Origin: Prorocentrum cordatum
Taxonomy: Eukaryota; Sar; Dinophyceae; Prorocentrales; Prorocentraceae
Assembly (NCBI GenBank): GCA_963575745.1
Contig: CAUYUJ010018460.1
Location: 41,001-105,000, forward strand
Reading direction: 5' to 3'
Length of the DNA: 64,000 nucleotides
Under the pieces are notes generated by a model that had not been told where the DNA came from, made no database searches, and worked only from the letters and a program-made list of their open reading frames with translations. The position numbers were made by a program, and so were the translations under genes. Positions 35,240-48,095 of this stretch are shown in pieces (the stretch's first letter is position 1; each line of letters starts with the position of its first letter).

Positions 35240-36255
35240 GGATCCCTGGGGGGATGAAGGAGCAACGGGATGAGCGAAGAGGAGGGAGTGGCAAGCAGGC
35301 GTGTGCGGGGTGGAGAGCAGGAAGCAGGGCGAGGGGTAGCGGGAAGCAGGGTGGGGAGGGGTGGGGAAGGGAGGGAAGGGAACTCCATGGGCGGCCATCG
35401 TGACCTCTGGGAGAGGAGCAGACGCCAGTCTTCAGGGGCGGGGCAGGACCCACCAAGCAGCCCCTCCAGATGCCCAGACGAACGCCAAGCGGCAGCTGAT
35501 TTTCGACTGCCTGGCTCCGGACTTTCTGCTTGCAGTAGTGCGTCCTTTGGGGTATACTCTACCTGCTCGAAACAGGCGCCCCAAATGGCCAAGACCTGCT
35601 CCATGGGGGGGGGGAGGGGGGGGGAGTGCGAAGGCCCACGCCGATCGGCTACATAACGAAAAAGAAAATGCTCGCTTTGGCCGCTGGAGGGCTCTGTTGG
35701 GCTGCTCCTGAATCCCCTGGCCCTCCGGGCCATCAACGGACCGCGCCCCCAGATCTCCGGGCGCGCCGCGGCAGTACCCCCCTCAGCTGCTGGAGCTCGA
35801 TCTTCTGCGCCGCCGCCTTGGCGGGGAGCGGCCTTGCCTTCCCTTCCCCGTCTGCTACTCCCTCCCCTGTCAAGAGGAGGGCACCATCTGCTTGGTATCC
35901 GTCGCCGTGGCGACGGCTCTGCGTGTGGTATCGCTTTCAAAGCGGGCCGGGTCATTTTCAAAGCGAACATCTCGCCTACATGACAGGCCCACGGGGCGTT
36001 CATCTCTCTAGCCCTCCTCCTTCCCCCCCCTCGCCACCCATACACCGAACCTCTGGGGGGGGTTCTTTGATCATCCTTTTGCTGCTTGAAGGAGAAGGAT
36101 GATGATGATGAGAAAGAAGAGGAGGAGGACGAGGAAGAGGAACATTGGTGCTGCTGGGAGCAGGCTCCCGTGCGGACGCCGAGGCGCGCGCTGACGGGGC
36201 CAACAATCAACTTGGGTGATTTAGGGCAACATATTGAAGCCCGAATCGGCAACGT
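35240..36255. other. No supported gene; contains family P repeat copy 3 (35525-35690)
   Basis: Apart from the P repeat, no exon or element end was recognised. A purine-rich GATGATGAGAAAGAAGAG stretch lies at 36098-36150. Confidence 0.5.
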
Positions 36256-36259
36256 CGAA

Positions 36260-38700
36260 GTTGGAGACGTGGTCGTCTGAACTCTGGATATGGTTGGGCC
36301 AGCTGCCCTGGCAAATCATGGAGCTCACGCTGAGGAAAGTAACCTCATGGAACACGGAGACCGATACGCCTTCGTTCTCGTGGTAGTCAACGGGCAGGTT
36401 GCGCTCATGTTGGGGACACTGACGCTCACGTGGGGCAAGCCACGGTGCCACGAACGTCGCCCAGCTGTGACTTCACGCCGATGGGGCGGACGCAACTCAT
36501 AGGGTCACCAAGGCGATCCAATGCAGCACCCCATCGTGCCAAGGTGGCGCTGGTAATCGCACTGGTTCTTGTGGCCGCTCTTGACCCCAAGCCGATCATT
36601 CAGCCGAGGCACAGACGACGGACAATCATCCGCTACGAATTCTCTCCCTCGCGCGGGCGGCCCCCGCCAGGGCCCAGGGAGGACGCGCCATGCGTGGCAA
36701 GTGCGAGCGCCCAAAGCAAGGGGTGCCGCCGCGAGGTCCCCAGGCGCAGCCCATGACGCAATGGGAGCGACCAGGATGCACGTGCGCACGGGTGAGGGGG
36801 TGTGCCAGCCACTCCGAACGCACTCGGCGAAGTCCTCGTAGTCGGGCCTGGCGCAAGGAGGCCCAGCGCTCAAGGCTATAGGCAAACGCGCCTTCCTCGC
36901 CGCGCCAGCTCGCCCGCCCCTTCCGCGCCGTGGCATAGAACGTGTCATGCATCCACTGCTAGGTCAAAACCTCGATGTAGCAGCGCTGTGCGCTGGGCTT
37001 CGTGCTGTCGGCAGTCGCGCCGCGGACCAGGTCTTTCGCGAGTGCCCCGCCCCCCGCCCAGTCACGATGCCGTGCTGGCGGCGCCACTTCGTTTTCCCAG
37101 TGGGCACCCCCGTGCACGCGCTGAACAATCGCCGCGGGCGCGCGCCAGAAGGGTGGGAGAGCAAGCTTTCGCCGCCAATTAAGCAAGACCGCGCGCATGG
37201 ACTGCGACGTCCAGGGACGCCTGGCACATCACCTTCCACTTGGTCAGCGCGCAGCTAACCGCGCGCCGCATGGCGCCAATGCCGTTGGCGATGGGCGGCT
37301 TAAGGAACGGGCTCGGCACCCGCGTAGGTACTGCGCAAATTTCGAAAAGCCTGCGCGTACTCGGAGGCATCCAAAAAGCTTCGTGTAGTGCAAGGATTTC
37401 TCTGCTGTTTAGGACAAGCAGGGACATGAGTCAAGCGCCCGAAGACAGTGATCACCGACGTTGGATAGAGGCGCGCGTTCGCGTCGATGGGCGCCGTTGT
37501 CTGCCCTGGGGGCAACGACCCGTTGCCGCCGTGTTGCCGCTGCCGCGCGCCATGGGAGATCGGCGGAAGTTTCTGCCCCACGCCCGCGCCAAAGTGAAGG
37601 TCGTCGCACGCAAGTTTGCAGAGCGCCCCGTCGGGCACATGACGGTGCGGAAAGGTCCTCGGCCGCCCGAGCTCGCTGCGAAAAACGGATCGCCCACCTT
37701 CTCCCCCAAGCGGAATGACAACGCATGTCTTGACGTTGACCGCAGGTTGCCGTGGATCCCGGCATGGTGGAAAATGTCATGTAGTGGCCGCAACAAGCGC
37801 AGGCAGTGCAAGTGCAGTCCATGGGAATCAACGCAGGCTCCAACAAACCACTTCTCGGTCGTTTGGGAGAACCTCGGCGATCGCGCGAATGATGGCGTCT
37901 ATGGCAATGGCCCATATGGCGCCAGACAAAGGGCGCCCTGTCCCGCGCCCGAGTCGAAGGGGGAGATCACGATGCACTTGCCGTTTGGAATGGTGGCCCC
38001 GCTCGCTTCGTCGCAGCGGAATCGGCGCAGGGTCTCCAACGGCCAATGTCGCCCCAGCGATGGCGAGGCCGCAACGAGTCCGAAGGGAGCCTGGGTCGGT
38101 GCTTCAGGATCACCTCGGGGAAGCCACCCAGAATTCGTCTCATGGTGCCGACCATAACTATATTGCGGCAGAAATTGCGCATGCGAATGAATGCTTCGCG
38201 CGGGGGCCTCCACCTGCGTCAGCAGCTGCAATTTCGAAGCCGCTGCGAAGACCCCGCGGCCGATGCCGGCCTCGAAATAGGGCGCTACCTTCTCGCCTCG
38301 CGCGCGCAAGATCCGTTGTCCGCCCCATTGGCCCCGTTGACCATGAAAGAGAATGTGGGGTCGCTAAACGGCAACTGGCGCACGCCCACGCTAAAGAAGG
38401 CCAGGCGAGCTCCTCCAAGATGCCTAGACAACCCAACGGTCTCCCAAGCCCAGCGCAGAGGTCGGTCAGGCCCAGGCGCCGACGAGCGCGCGCGAAAAAG
38501 CGACGGCCATCATGGTGACAAGAGGGCGCGGACGATGGTGTCGACATGCGGAGGCGCATGGTGGTCAACGAACTTCTTTGACCCCCGCGTTGGCGACCTG
38601 CTTGCTGGCGAATATCGGCAGCCGGTGGGCTTGAAGCGCCCAGGACTGTTCTTCAGGGCTCTGAGCGATGACCATGGAGTCATGGGCGCGGATGTGATCT
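36260..38700 (-). pseudogene. Decayed LINE-type reverse transcriptase
   Basis: Minus-strand fragments in three frames in the right order: GFPEVILKH (about 38130), GRPLSGAIWAIAIDAIIRAI with EVLPNDREVV (about 37960-37850, resembling the QGCPLSG...D...IIRAI block before the FADD motif), VNVKTCVVIPLGGEG (about 37710), LYPTSVITVFG (about 37470) and FLDASEYAQAFRNL (about 37370). This order matches, from memory, non-LTR-type reverse transcriptases abundant in dinoflagellates. The FADD motif itself is lost at a frame break near 37830. Multiple stops and shifts mean it is not functional. Limits are approximate. Confidence 0.5.
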
Positions 38701-40340
38701 GCCGCAGTGGCCGTCTCCTGGCGCCGTCGTGCGCTGGCGCGGTGCTTTTGGAAAGCGTCCTCCGCGAAGGCACCCTCGCCGGGGAGGGCAGGGTGGGGTG
38801 CGATGCTGCCGCCCTCCGCAAAATGGAGAGCTGCCTGTCCGAGAGCAGCGGTCGCGCGCGGCGCGCGCGCCAATTCGCTGTCCTGCCCCCGGACGGCGCG
38901 CGAGACAGAACGCCGCGTTAGCGGGCGATCTCCGCGCGAAGATTGCGCGTGTCGGCCGCGAAAAAGGCGCATCAGGCGGTCGCGGGTGGGCCGCGCGGCC
39001 TCCGCATGGTTGCGCTTCGCATTGCACCGTTGGTTTTCCGCGGTGACATCTCGCGCGCGCGTGATCCGTGAGTTGGTGGAAGAATTTCTGATTAGGAAGT
39101 GGCCTTGAAAACGACGTCGTGCATTGGCTACGTGTCCTTCTCCGTGGGAATGGCTGGCGTAGCGCGGGGCGCCGACGCGGCGCGGTCGCTAAGTCGCTGG
39201 TCGCTGAGCTCTGCGGGGCGCCGGGAGAATTGAGAACGCGCGATCGGCCCTAGTCAGCCTGGGCGAGTGCACAGCGAGCGCGGCAGCCCCCCCACTGCTC
39301 AACTCCATTAACTGCGAAATGAGCCTTCGCCGAACAAATTGTCGCAATTGGGCGTCTCCCGCCCGAGCGGGCGAGGGCGGTTGATGCGCGGCCGATGCGC
39401 GGCCGCGGGCGCCGAAGATTCGTCGGGCATGTCGATGTCGGCAAGCGCCGAGGAGATCCGATGCATAGGCGCAAGCTTAGACTGGCCAACGCACTTCGCC
39501 CAGTGCCCCTTCGGAATCTGCCTGCGCGACGGCCGAGGTCGCAGTCGCGAGCGTTGAGGGCGGCCGCGTCGCAAGCCGCGCCGGCGCAGTGTTCAACGGC
39601 CTGCGTTCGGCAAGGCACAAGCGGGCGGCGGGGGACAAGACGGCGCCCGCCCTCTCGAGTAACGCAGCAGCGCGACGGGGCGGGTATGGGGCCCAGGACG
39701 CAGGCATCAGCGGAGAGGGCGGCCCATGCGTCAGGGGGCGAGGAGTCAGAACCTCCCGCGGCCCCCCAGTCGAGGTCGTCGGCAGGCTTAGCGCCGAACT
39801 TCTCGCAAGAGGAAGAATGATCAACAGTGGCGCCAGTCTCGCGAGTGCATCGTCATCTCGCGAAGGAGTGCCGCGGGGGGCGCGAGAGAGTCCGCCGCGG
39901 GCAAACGGAGGTCGTGATCATCAGGATGTGCACTTGAAGAAGAAGAGCTTGAGGTCGATCTTGGGGCGGCCGAGCCTGGGGATCTTGTAGGTCGAACTTG
40001 TAGACGTCGAAATTGAAGGAATATTGGCTTCCGAGCGGGGCCCACGGCTGCGCCGGGGGCGCGCAGCCGACCCGCTGCTGGCCATCTTCGACATCGAAAA
40101 CATCTCGGTCCAGAAGATCTGTGAGAAGAACAGCGGCTCCTCCAACTTTGGACTCGCTAGATCCACGCTGGAACAAGAACAGTAGCACGCGGGGCCCGGC
40201 AAAAAAAAACATGGCAGGCGAAATAGCTTGCCGTGGAGTGATCGCGGCAGGATGCTGCGGCACCGCCGCGTCAGCGGGCGAAAGACCGCCAATTTTTCCC
40301 AGCGCCGTCGAGGATTGACAGCGAGCGGCCCTCCCCCACC
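38701..40340. other. GC-rich region, no supported gene
   Basis: Long overlapping Arg/Ala-rich frames on both strands reflect high GC. The part up to about 39000 may be the 5' end of the decayed reverse transcriptase. Confidence 0.4.
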
Positions 40341-40341
40341 C

Positions 40342-40899
40342 TCAGATTTCATAAGGCGATGCGCGGCTGAATGGCGCGGCCAAGCGGCTGCTGAATGCGC
40401 CCCCATTGTCTGCCGCGGAACTCCTCGAAGAAGTCGTGGAAGGCGCGGGCGATGCTCTCTGCGTCGATGTCGCGCACGGTGGCCCGAGCTCGATTTCATC
40501 CCAATTCGGTCTCGACTTGAGCAGCGCTGCTCGCGTCAGCCCGTGCCGGAGCGCGCCCCGTGAACCCCCGCGGCCTTTCAAGATGTGCATATTCACCTCC
40601 GGGAAGACGCTGTAGCCGCCAAGTTTGAATCTCTCCCCGAAGCAGTCGAAGACTGCAGTCGGTGCTGGCGCGCAGGTTGGCGGGTTCATCCGTGGCCGCA
40701 GTGGCAGAGAAAAGACGACATCCACCTCCTTGATGTCTAAGTCCTCTGTCCAGTGCCGTGGCCCTTGGCGTGGCGACGTGTGGTCCTCCGAAAATTCGAG
40801 CGGCAAGCCCCTGTGCTGGCGCCAAGTCCGCGCTAGAATCCTGACGCCACCGATGGAGCCATTGCTGCACCTTTCGGAGGTGCCATTAGGTCCGCGCAT
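40342..40899 (-). CDS. Open frame of unknown function, possibly a LINE remnant
   Basis: Minus-strand frame with TEDLDIKEVDVVFSLPLRPR and DCFGERFKLGGYSVFPEVNM; less repetitive than its surroundings. It lies upstream, on the same strand, of the decayed reverse transcriptase and could be a remnant of the same element, but no endonuclease motif was identified. Confidence 0.25.
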   Translation of the reverse strand: MRGPNGTSERCSNGSIGGVRILARTWRQHRGLPLEFSEDHTSPRQGPRHWTEDLDIKEVDVVFSLPLRPRMNPPTCAPAPTAVFDCFGERFKLGGYSVFPEVNMHILKGRGGSRGALRHGLTRAALLKSRPNWDEIELGPPCATSTQRASPAPSTTSSRSSAADNGGAFSSRLAAPFSRASPYEI

Positions 40900-42500
40900 C
40901 CAATCGAGAACGCTGCAGGGCCGGGTCGGCCGTCAAGATCGGCTTCAATAGCAAGCTATTGGGTTGAAATGTGGGCCTCAACGAACGACAAGACTCGATC
41001 GATCTCCGCAGTAGCTTGGTGATGTTCAATGTGCTGCCGCTCTGTGTCTGATATGCGACGGCGCAAATCGGCAATCTCGCCGTCAGCCGAATGAGTTTTC
41101 TCAAAGCGGCCTGCTGAAATTTGTGGACCACTCATGCGATGGAGCCTGTGTGTGCCCTGTTGTGCGTACTCTCGGGGGTCTGGCCGCTGCGCGAATGTGG
41201 GGGCTGCAATCCCATCGCTACACCACCAGTCTTTTGCACTTTACATCGTGCGACGCTTGGCGCTGCTGTTCTTTCGGCCAAGGCCGTCTGAGATCAGCAC
41301 TTAAATTTGCTGCCCGCGCCTGAAGTTATTCTGCGCCGTCGACTCAAAAGTGTGTGCGTGCGACTTGAACTCTGCTATAGTAGTGGCCACGAGCGCCGCG
41401 AGCAACTGGCGCACGTTGCTAAAAAACTTCCAGTGGCCCAGGTATTGGCGGAGGTTGATGGGGGGGGCTTGCAGCATTTTCAGAACAGGCTGGGCGGCAC
41501 GGGTTGCCGATGCCGAGGCGGCGGAAGCAGCAGTCTGCTAAGGCTCAGCCTGGTGCAGGGGATCAGCTGGCCGCGCTTCTCGTGAGGGGAACGTGACGGC
41601 TGCATCCATAGTTTCCAAGGCTTCGCGGTGATGTGATCCCTCAAGCATGGGAGCAGACGCTCCACCTGCGCGCGGCATCGAAGATCCACCAACACGACCA
41701 TAGTTACGATTGTCACGTCCACGTGGTTACTGTATTGGCGGTTTCGGTCCCGTTGTCGGCGGTCGCTTGTTCACAAAATTGCCGATGGGGCTGATCGTCA
41801 TGCCAAAGTCGGATAGACCAGCGCTCTTCTCCCAATCTTGAAACATTGCGCACGGCCTCACAACAACAACTGTCGATGTCCTCGCCGCTGTTTGGCATGT
41901 CGGAAAAAAAGGAGCCGGTGTGGAAGAAGAGACACATGGAATTCGGAGCTGGAGGACGCCGAAAAGCATTTGTAGCACAATGAACCCCCACTTCGAAGCA
42001 ACGGAACATGAGTTGCGGCAGCTCTCTGGTGACTGTGGTTGCACAGGGAACATCAGCACAACACTGTTGTGTGGAAGGGGGCCTGCCCCGCTGAGGCGAT
42101 GGAGGGTGAAACATATTGGCCTTGAGCACGTAAGCGTACGGTGGAGGAACAGGAGGAGGGGAACGAGGAACAGGTGGAGGGGGAATGACGAAAAAGGAAG
42201 GCGGAGAACGAAGAGGGTGTGCTGGTCCTTGCTCCATTCTTGGTCCAATGCGACCGTCGTGCTACCAGAATGGACTACAAAAACAGTACTCATGTTTCCT
42301 GGCCAAGACCCGCTTGGGCCACGAGTGGGTTTCCCGACCCTTCTCTAACAAAAGCCCCGGTAGCCCCCTTGAACCCGAAGTGATCCTCGCTTCAGCATCT
42401 GGACAATTTCGCTGATGAAAATGCATGCGGCCAGGCGCCCAGCGTCACCAAACTATGAGCGGAATCCGTGCGAGCCGAAACGTGGTGGAAACTGGGATGG
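40900..42500. other. No supported gene
   Basis: Non-repetitive DNA. A minus-strand stretch at 41720-42290 has long frames, but neither gives a recognisable protein. Confidence 0.4.
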
Positions 42501-45500
42501 CGCCTTCGCCCCAAACCCAGGGTTACCACGCCACTTTCTGGCCCAAGGTGTCTGTCGGGTTTTTCCCCGCATGTTCGGGCCCCGGAGGCCACGACAAGGG
42601 TGCTTTGGAGGACATTAGGGTGTCCTCGGAAATCCTGTGGGCAACTTTCTGGTCAGACGACAAACGGGGATAACAAATGGTTGCGCGAATCAACTCACGA
42701 AACACCTGGCGTTTCCCCCCCCCCCCGAAACCAGAAAAGCAAATATTACCGGGGAGCGCGCCCGGCGACGGAGCCGAAACCAGCTGCGCGCAAAAGATAT
42801 TGTACCTCCCCCCTTTTCGTCCGACCCAGACATCCGACGAAATGGGCCCGTGCCCGGACATCCGGTGAGTTTTTTCGGCAGCCCCTCCCAAGATATATGT
42901 TTTTTCCGTCACACGTTGGCTATTGATGGCCATCGGGCCCGATAGCGATAGCGGGCCCTGAAGCCGAAATCGACGAACAATGCCCGGCGTTCGAAAGATC
43001 ATCTCGTCGAAGATCTGGGGGGGGGGCATTTTTTCTGCAGCGGCCCACAAGCTGGGCTCGTGGCCAGACGCGCCCGGCCACCTGAGCAGGCTTGGCCAAG
43101 GCCCTGGCAAGCGCAGGCCCCCGACGTCATGATTTTTTCGTGGCCCGACGGGCCATGGGCCTGCAAGCCCGCAGGCCAAGCGCGCAGCAACGCCCAGCCG
43201 ACTGCCGCACATCGGTTCCTGCGCGAGCACCCTGCGCTTCGGCAGCGGCCGGAACACGAGCGGCAGCCGTGCGGCGTTCGATGTGGCTTTGACAAGTAAT
43301 ATGAACATGGTCCACATTCATTATTGTTGGTAATGCTACCGCATGCTGCGTCAGGCTCAGAAATTTCCGTGATGGGGCTATGTGAACGCCTACCGCAATC
43401 GCGGCGCCATCGGATCTGTCATCGACGCCAAGGGCCACGGAGTCGCCTTCCGCCGGCTTCCGCCAACGGGGCCGCCCCCTTTTTGCTTGCGGTGGCCTTC
43501 CCTCGCCTTCCGTCGAAGACTAAATGCCGCATGTCTATGTTTAGCCGTGTTTGGGGTCGTCGGATTACCGTTTCTGGCCAGGGATCGCTGAAACGTCGGC
43601 GCCAATGATGTGATGACGGCGACACCAAATTATGCGATTGATTATCACGTTCTCTTCTTTTCGCCACCTGGGGGCTACTCAACTGGGCGCGCACACTGCA
43701 CCGGTTGCGCGTGAGCCTGCGTGCTGGGGTCGCGGCTACCTACAGCCGAAAAGATGTTCAATCAACTGTCCAGTAAGAAAGCTGAGCCAACTTCCCTGGA
43801 GCTTCTGAACAGAAGCCTGGGGCCCGAAGGCCACGACAGGAGTGCGTTGGAGGACAACTGGGTGCCCCGGGACGTGGGGACACCCTTTTGGTCGGATGAC
43901 AAAATAACAAAAGGAGGGTTCGCAAAAGATGGTGTTGCTCGCCCCGCGTAGGTTTTTGATGGGCCCGAAACCCGATAACGATAGCGGGCCCCGAAGCCGA
44001 AATCGAGGAACAATGCCCGGCGTTCGAAAGATCGTGTCGTCGAGTATCAGGGGAGGCCACAACTTTGGCAGCAACCCACATGCCGGGCTCGTGGCCAGAC
44101 GCGCTCAACCACCTGAACAGGCTTGGCCACGGCCCTGGCAGGCGCACAACCTCGACGTCATGTTTGCCCGAGGGGTTCACAGCCTGCAGGCCCACAGGCC
44201 GAGCGCGCAGCAACGCCCGGCCGACTGCCGCGCGTCGGCTCCTGCGGCAACCGTGCGGCGCGCGATGGGTTTTGACAGGTCATAGGTCAGCATGAAAACA
44301 GCATTCGGCTCGGGACGTTGGTTGCACGACCCCGTGTTGCGCCAGGCTCTGGGATTTTCGTGAGGGGCGATCTGAAAGCCTACCGCACCCGCGGCGCCAT
44401 CGGATCTGTCATCGACGCGAAAGACCACGGAGTCGCCTTCCGCCGGCAACCACAAGCGGAGCCGCAGCCGTTTTGCTTCTGCTAGTCTTGTGGCGCTTTC
44501 TGTCGGCGACTAGATGCCGCCTTCACTTTTTAACGGTGTCGGGGGTCGTCGGGCCAACGTTGGCCAGGGATCGCTGAAACGTCGGCACCAATGATGTGAT
44601 GACGGCGACACCAAACTGCGCGATTTCTTATGACGTTCTCTTCGGCTCGCTGTCTGGGGGCTACTCAACTGGGCGCGCACTGCGCGTGATTGGTGGTGGT
44701 GCGGTTACCCCCAACCGAAAACATGTGCAATAAAGAGTCGTGTAAAAAACCAGGGCAAACCTCCCTGGCATTTCTGAAAACAAACCTGGGCCCCGAAGGC
44801 CACGACTGGAGTGCGTTGGAGGACAGCTGGGTGTCTCGGAGAATCCTGGGTGCGCCCTTCTGGTCGGATGAAAGCAGAGCGTAACAAAAGGAGGGTCCGC
44901 GAACCAGCTCATGCATGACCTGGCGCGCCCAGCCCCTCCCGAAACCAGGGGCGCAACTTGTCAGCGCAAGCGCCCGGCGGCGGAGCCGAAACCAGCTGCG
45001 CGCAAAAGATGTTTTGCTACCTTTTCCACCCAACGTTTCGTCCAACCCCTACATCTGGCAAGATTGGGTCGCGCCCGTGCCCGGACATCCGACGATGATT
45101 TTTCGTGCGGCATCTTTCCTGGGAGATGAGTTCTTTCGCCCCGCATCAGTTCTTGATGGCCCCAGGGCCCAATGGCGATAGCGGGCCCCGGAGCCGAAAT
45201 CGAGGAAAAATCTGATAAGCTCGAAAGATCATGTCATCGAACTGGGCTCGTGACCCGACGCGCCTGGCCACCTGGGCAGGTTCGGCCATGGCCGTGGCTG
45301 GCGCGGGCCCCCGACGTCATGTTTTTTTCTTGGCCCGGGGGCTCCGAGCCTGCAGGCCCGCAGGCCGAGCGCGCAGCAGCGCTCAGCCGATTGCTGCGCC
45401 TCGGCTCCAGCGCGAGCACCCTGCGCCTCGGCAGCGGCCGGAGCACGAGCGGCAGCCGTGCTGCGAGAGACGTTGCTCTGACAAAGACATAACCCACCTC

Positions 45501-45955
45501 TGCCCCAAACTCTTCCGGGACGTGGACGCAAACTGCCCTGTGTGTTGGTCGCACGACCCCTGGACTATCTCGTATCGTAAAAGGCTACATCAAAGCTTAC
45601 ACCTCTGCCGCGGCGCCATCGGATCTGTCACCGACGCGAGAGACCACGTAGACGCCTTCCGCCCGCTTCCGCCGGCAGAGCCGCCCCCGTTTTGCTTCCG
45701 CTGGCCTTCCGTCGCCTTCCGTCGAAGAATATATGCCGCCTTCATCTTTCTAACGGTTTTGGTGGTTATCGAGCTAACAGCTTTGGCCAGGGATTGCCGA
45801 AACATCGACGCCAGCCTGCGCCAGCGATGTGATGACAGTGGCACCAAAACGTGCGATTGGTTATCACGCTCTACTCGGCTCGCCGACTGGGGGCTACTCC
45901 AGTGGGCGCGAAGACCGCTGTGGCTACGCCCGTGACTGCTGGGGCGCGGGTTACC
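42500..45955 (+). repeat. Three diverged tandem units of about 1-1.25 kb
   Basis: Unit starts near 42500, 43740 and 44700; a fourth begins at 45955. Shared landmarks are GGCCACGAC(A/T)GGAGTGCGTTGG, GGGCCCCGAAGCCGAAATCG, GCGCCATCGGATCTGTCA and GGGGGCTACTCAACTGGGCG. Units also hold the GCCGAAACCAGCTGCGCGC block of family C. No open frame is shared, so this is not a gene array. Confidence 0.75.
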
Positions 45956-46154
45956 TAGAGCCAGAAATCTGTTCCATAAAATGTCGTGTAAGAAAACTGA
46001 GCAAATTCCCTGTGAAATGGCCGAGAAAGTAACACGGACCCATATCTGTCGTGGACGCGGACGTGGCGAACGCACTGAACGCAGGCGCGCCAGGTTTCTG
46101 GCACGCTTGTTCAGGGACGCTGGCCCAGCTTGTCGGGAGGAGGTTTCTTTACCC

Positions 46155-46300
46155 AGACATGTGACGTTTTGATGTTTTCAATGCGGGGTCCCGGGAAGTC
46201 CCGAGCCTTTCCCCAGGACAGTTTTTTTATCCTGAGTCGTCTTTTGACGACCGCGAATCCCGGCGAGGGCCTCCCGGGGCCGAGAATTGCCCCCCCCCCC
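46155..46300 (-). repeat. Family S repeat
   Basis: Minus-strand copy ending in a run of 18 C (46291-46308) next to element E. Confidence 0.6.
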
Positions 46301-46454
46301 CCCCCCTTCCAAGTTTGAAGTATCCCGGCAAAGCAGCCTAACAACGATGTGTATAAGCATATGTCTGGAAGCATTCCCCTCAACATTCAGGTGAGAATCC
46401 AGTTGTAGAATTCTGCTGTTCTCGCAGTCGCAGTCGCATTCGCAATGACAGTCG

Positions 46455-46737
46455 CAGCGGCAACGGCCTTAGGATCCAATGGAATCCTAAGGATTCCTAG
46501 AAAGTCCTAAGGCATCCTTAAGCATCCTTAGGAATCCATCGGAATCCTTAGGAAACCTTAGGGGTCCTGATTCCTGTGGATTCCTAGGGATTCCGAAGGA
46601 TTCCTGAGGAATCCTAAGGATTCCTCAGGAATCCTGAGGATGCTTGACTATGCCTACGGATTCCTAAGGGTGCCTACCGATTCCTACTGAGGATTCCTCT
46701 GGATTCCTAAGGATTCCTATGGATTCCTACGGATGCC
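46455..46737. repeat. GGATTCCTAAGG array in both orientations
   Basis: Units appear as TCCTAAGGATTCC and as GGAATCCTTAGG, so the array can fold back on itself. Confidence 0.85.
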
Positions 46738-47690
46738 TCAGCCTGCCTCGGTTTCAGCCTCAGCCTCAGCCTGCCTCGGCCTGCCTCGGCCTGCCTCGGC
46801 CTGCCTCAGCCTGCCTCGGCCTCAGCCTCAGCCTGCATCAGCCTCAGCCTCAGCCTCAGCCTCAGCCTGCCTCGGCCTCAGCCTGCGTCAGCCTCAGCCT
46901 CAGCCTGCCTCAGCCTCAGCCTGCCTCGGCCTCAGCCTGTCTCGGCCTCAGCCTGCCTCAACCTCCCCTCCTCCCCCCCTTCCCCACCCCCCCCATTCAG
47001 CCTCACCTTGTCTCAGCTTCGGCCTGCCTCGGCCTCATCCTCAGCCTCAGCCTCAGCCTCAGTCTCAGCCTCAGCCTGCCTCGGCCTGAGCCGCCTCGGC
47101 CTCAGCCTCAGCCTGCCTCCGCCTCAGCCTGCCTCAGCCTCAGCCTCAGCCTGTCTCAGCCTCAGCCTGCCTCAGCATCAGCCTCAGCCTCAGCCTCAGC
47201 CTGCCTCGGCTTGCCTCGGCCTCGGCCTCAGCCTGCCTCGGCCTCAGCCTCAGCCTCAGCCTGCCTCAGCCTCAGCCTCAGCCTGCCTCAGCCTCAGCCT
47301 TCATCAGCCTCAGCCTCAGCCTGCCTCGGCCGCAGCCTGCCTCAGCCTCAGCCACAGCCTCAGCCTCAGCCTCAGCCTCAGCCTCAGCCTGCCTCAGCCT
47401 CAGCCTCAGCCTCAGCCTGCCTCAGCCTCAGCCTCTCAGCCTCTCAGCCTCAGCCTGCATCAGCCTCAGCCTCAGCCTCAGCCTCAGCCTGCCTCAGCCT
47501 CAGACTCAGCCTGCCTCAGCCTCAGCCTGCCTCAGCCTCAGCCTCAGCCTGCCTCAGCCTTAGCCTGCGTCAGCCTCAGCCTCAGCCTGCCTCAGCCTCA
47601 GCCTGCCTCGGCGTGCCTCAGCCTCAGCCTCAGCCTGCCTCTGCCTCAGCCTGCCTCGGCCTCAGCCTGCCTCAGCTCGGGCATTCAGAA
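46737..47690. repeat. (CAGCCT)n array, about 950 bp
   Basis: Hexamer CAGCCT with CGGCCTGC variants; the Pro-Gln-Pro-Ala-Ser frames are artefacts. Broken by a C-rich segment at 46964-47000. Confidence 0.9.
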
Positions 47691-48095
47691 TATGGTACAG
47701 GACTTGTGTTGCGGGAGCACGAAAATCACGAAGTGGCGCACAGTTGGCTCCGGGCAATCAAAATATTGTACAACAATGGTGTTTTGGGAACACGAAGAGC
47801 ACGAAGTGGCCCACAGTTGGCTCCGGGCATTCAAAGTGTGGCCTGCGAATGGCGTTCTGGGAGCACGAAGAACACGAAGTGGCCTACAGTTGGCCCCGGG
47901 CATTCAAAATGTGGCCTGGGAATGGTGTTCTGGGAGCACGAAGAACACGAAGTGGCCTACAGCTGGCTCCGGGCATTCAAAATGTGGCCTGGGAATGGTG
48001 TTCTGGGAACACGAAGAACACGAAGTGGCTTACAATTGGCTCTGGGCATTCAAAATGTGGCCTGGGAATGGTGTTCTGTTGGCTCCGGGCAGTCA
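47690..48095. repeat. Minisatellite of about 73 bp in element E
   Basis: About five units with GGCATTCAAAATGTGGCC, GTGTTCTGGGAGCACGAAG and CACGAAGTGGCCTACAG; the complement is found in copy 2 of E at 58570-58865. Confidence 0.85.

Noticed and set aside
37240-38518. Large plus-strand proteins
   Set aside because: The minus strand over the same DNA shows ordered reverse transcriptase blocks; the plus frames are GC-driven shadows.
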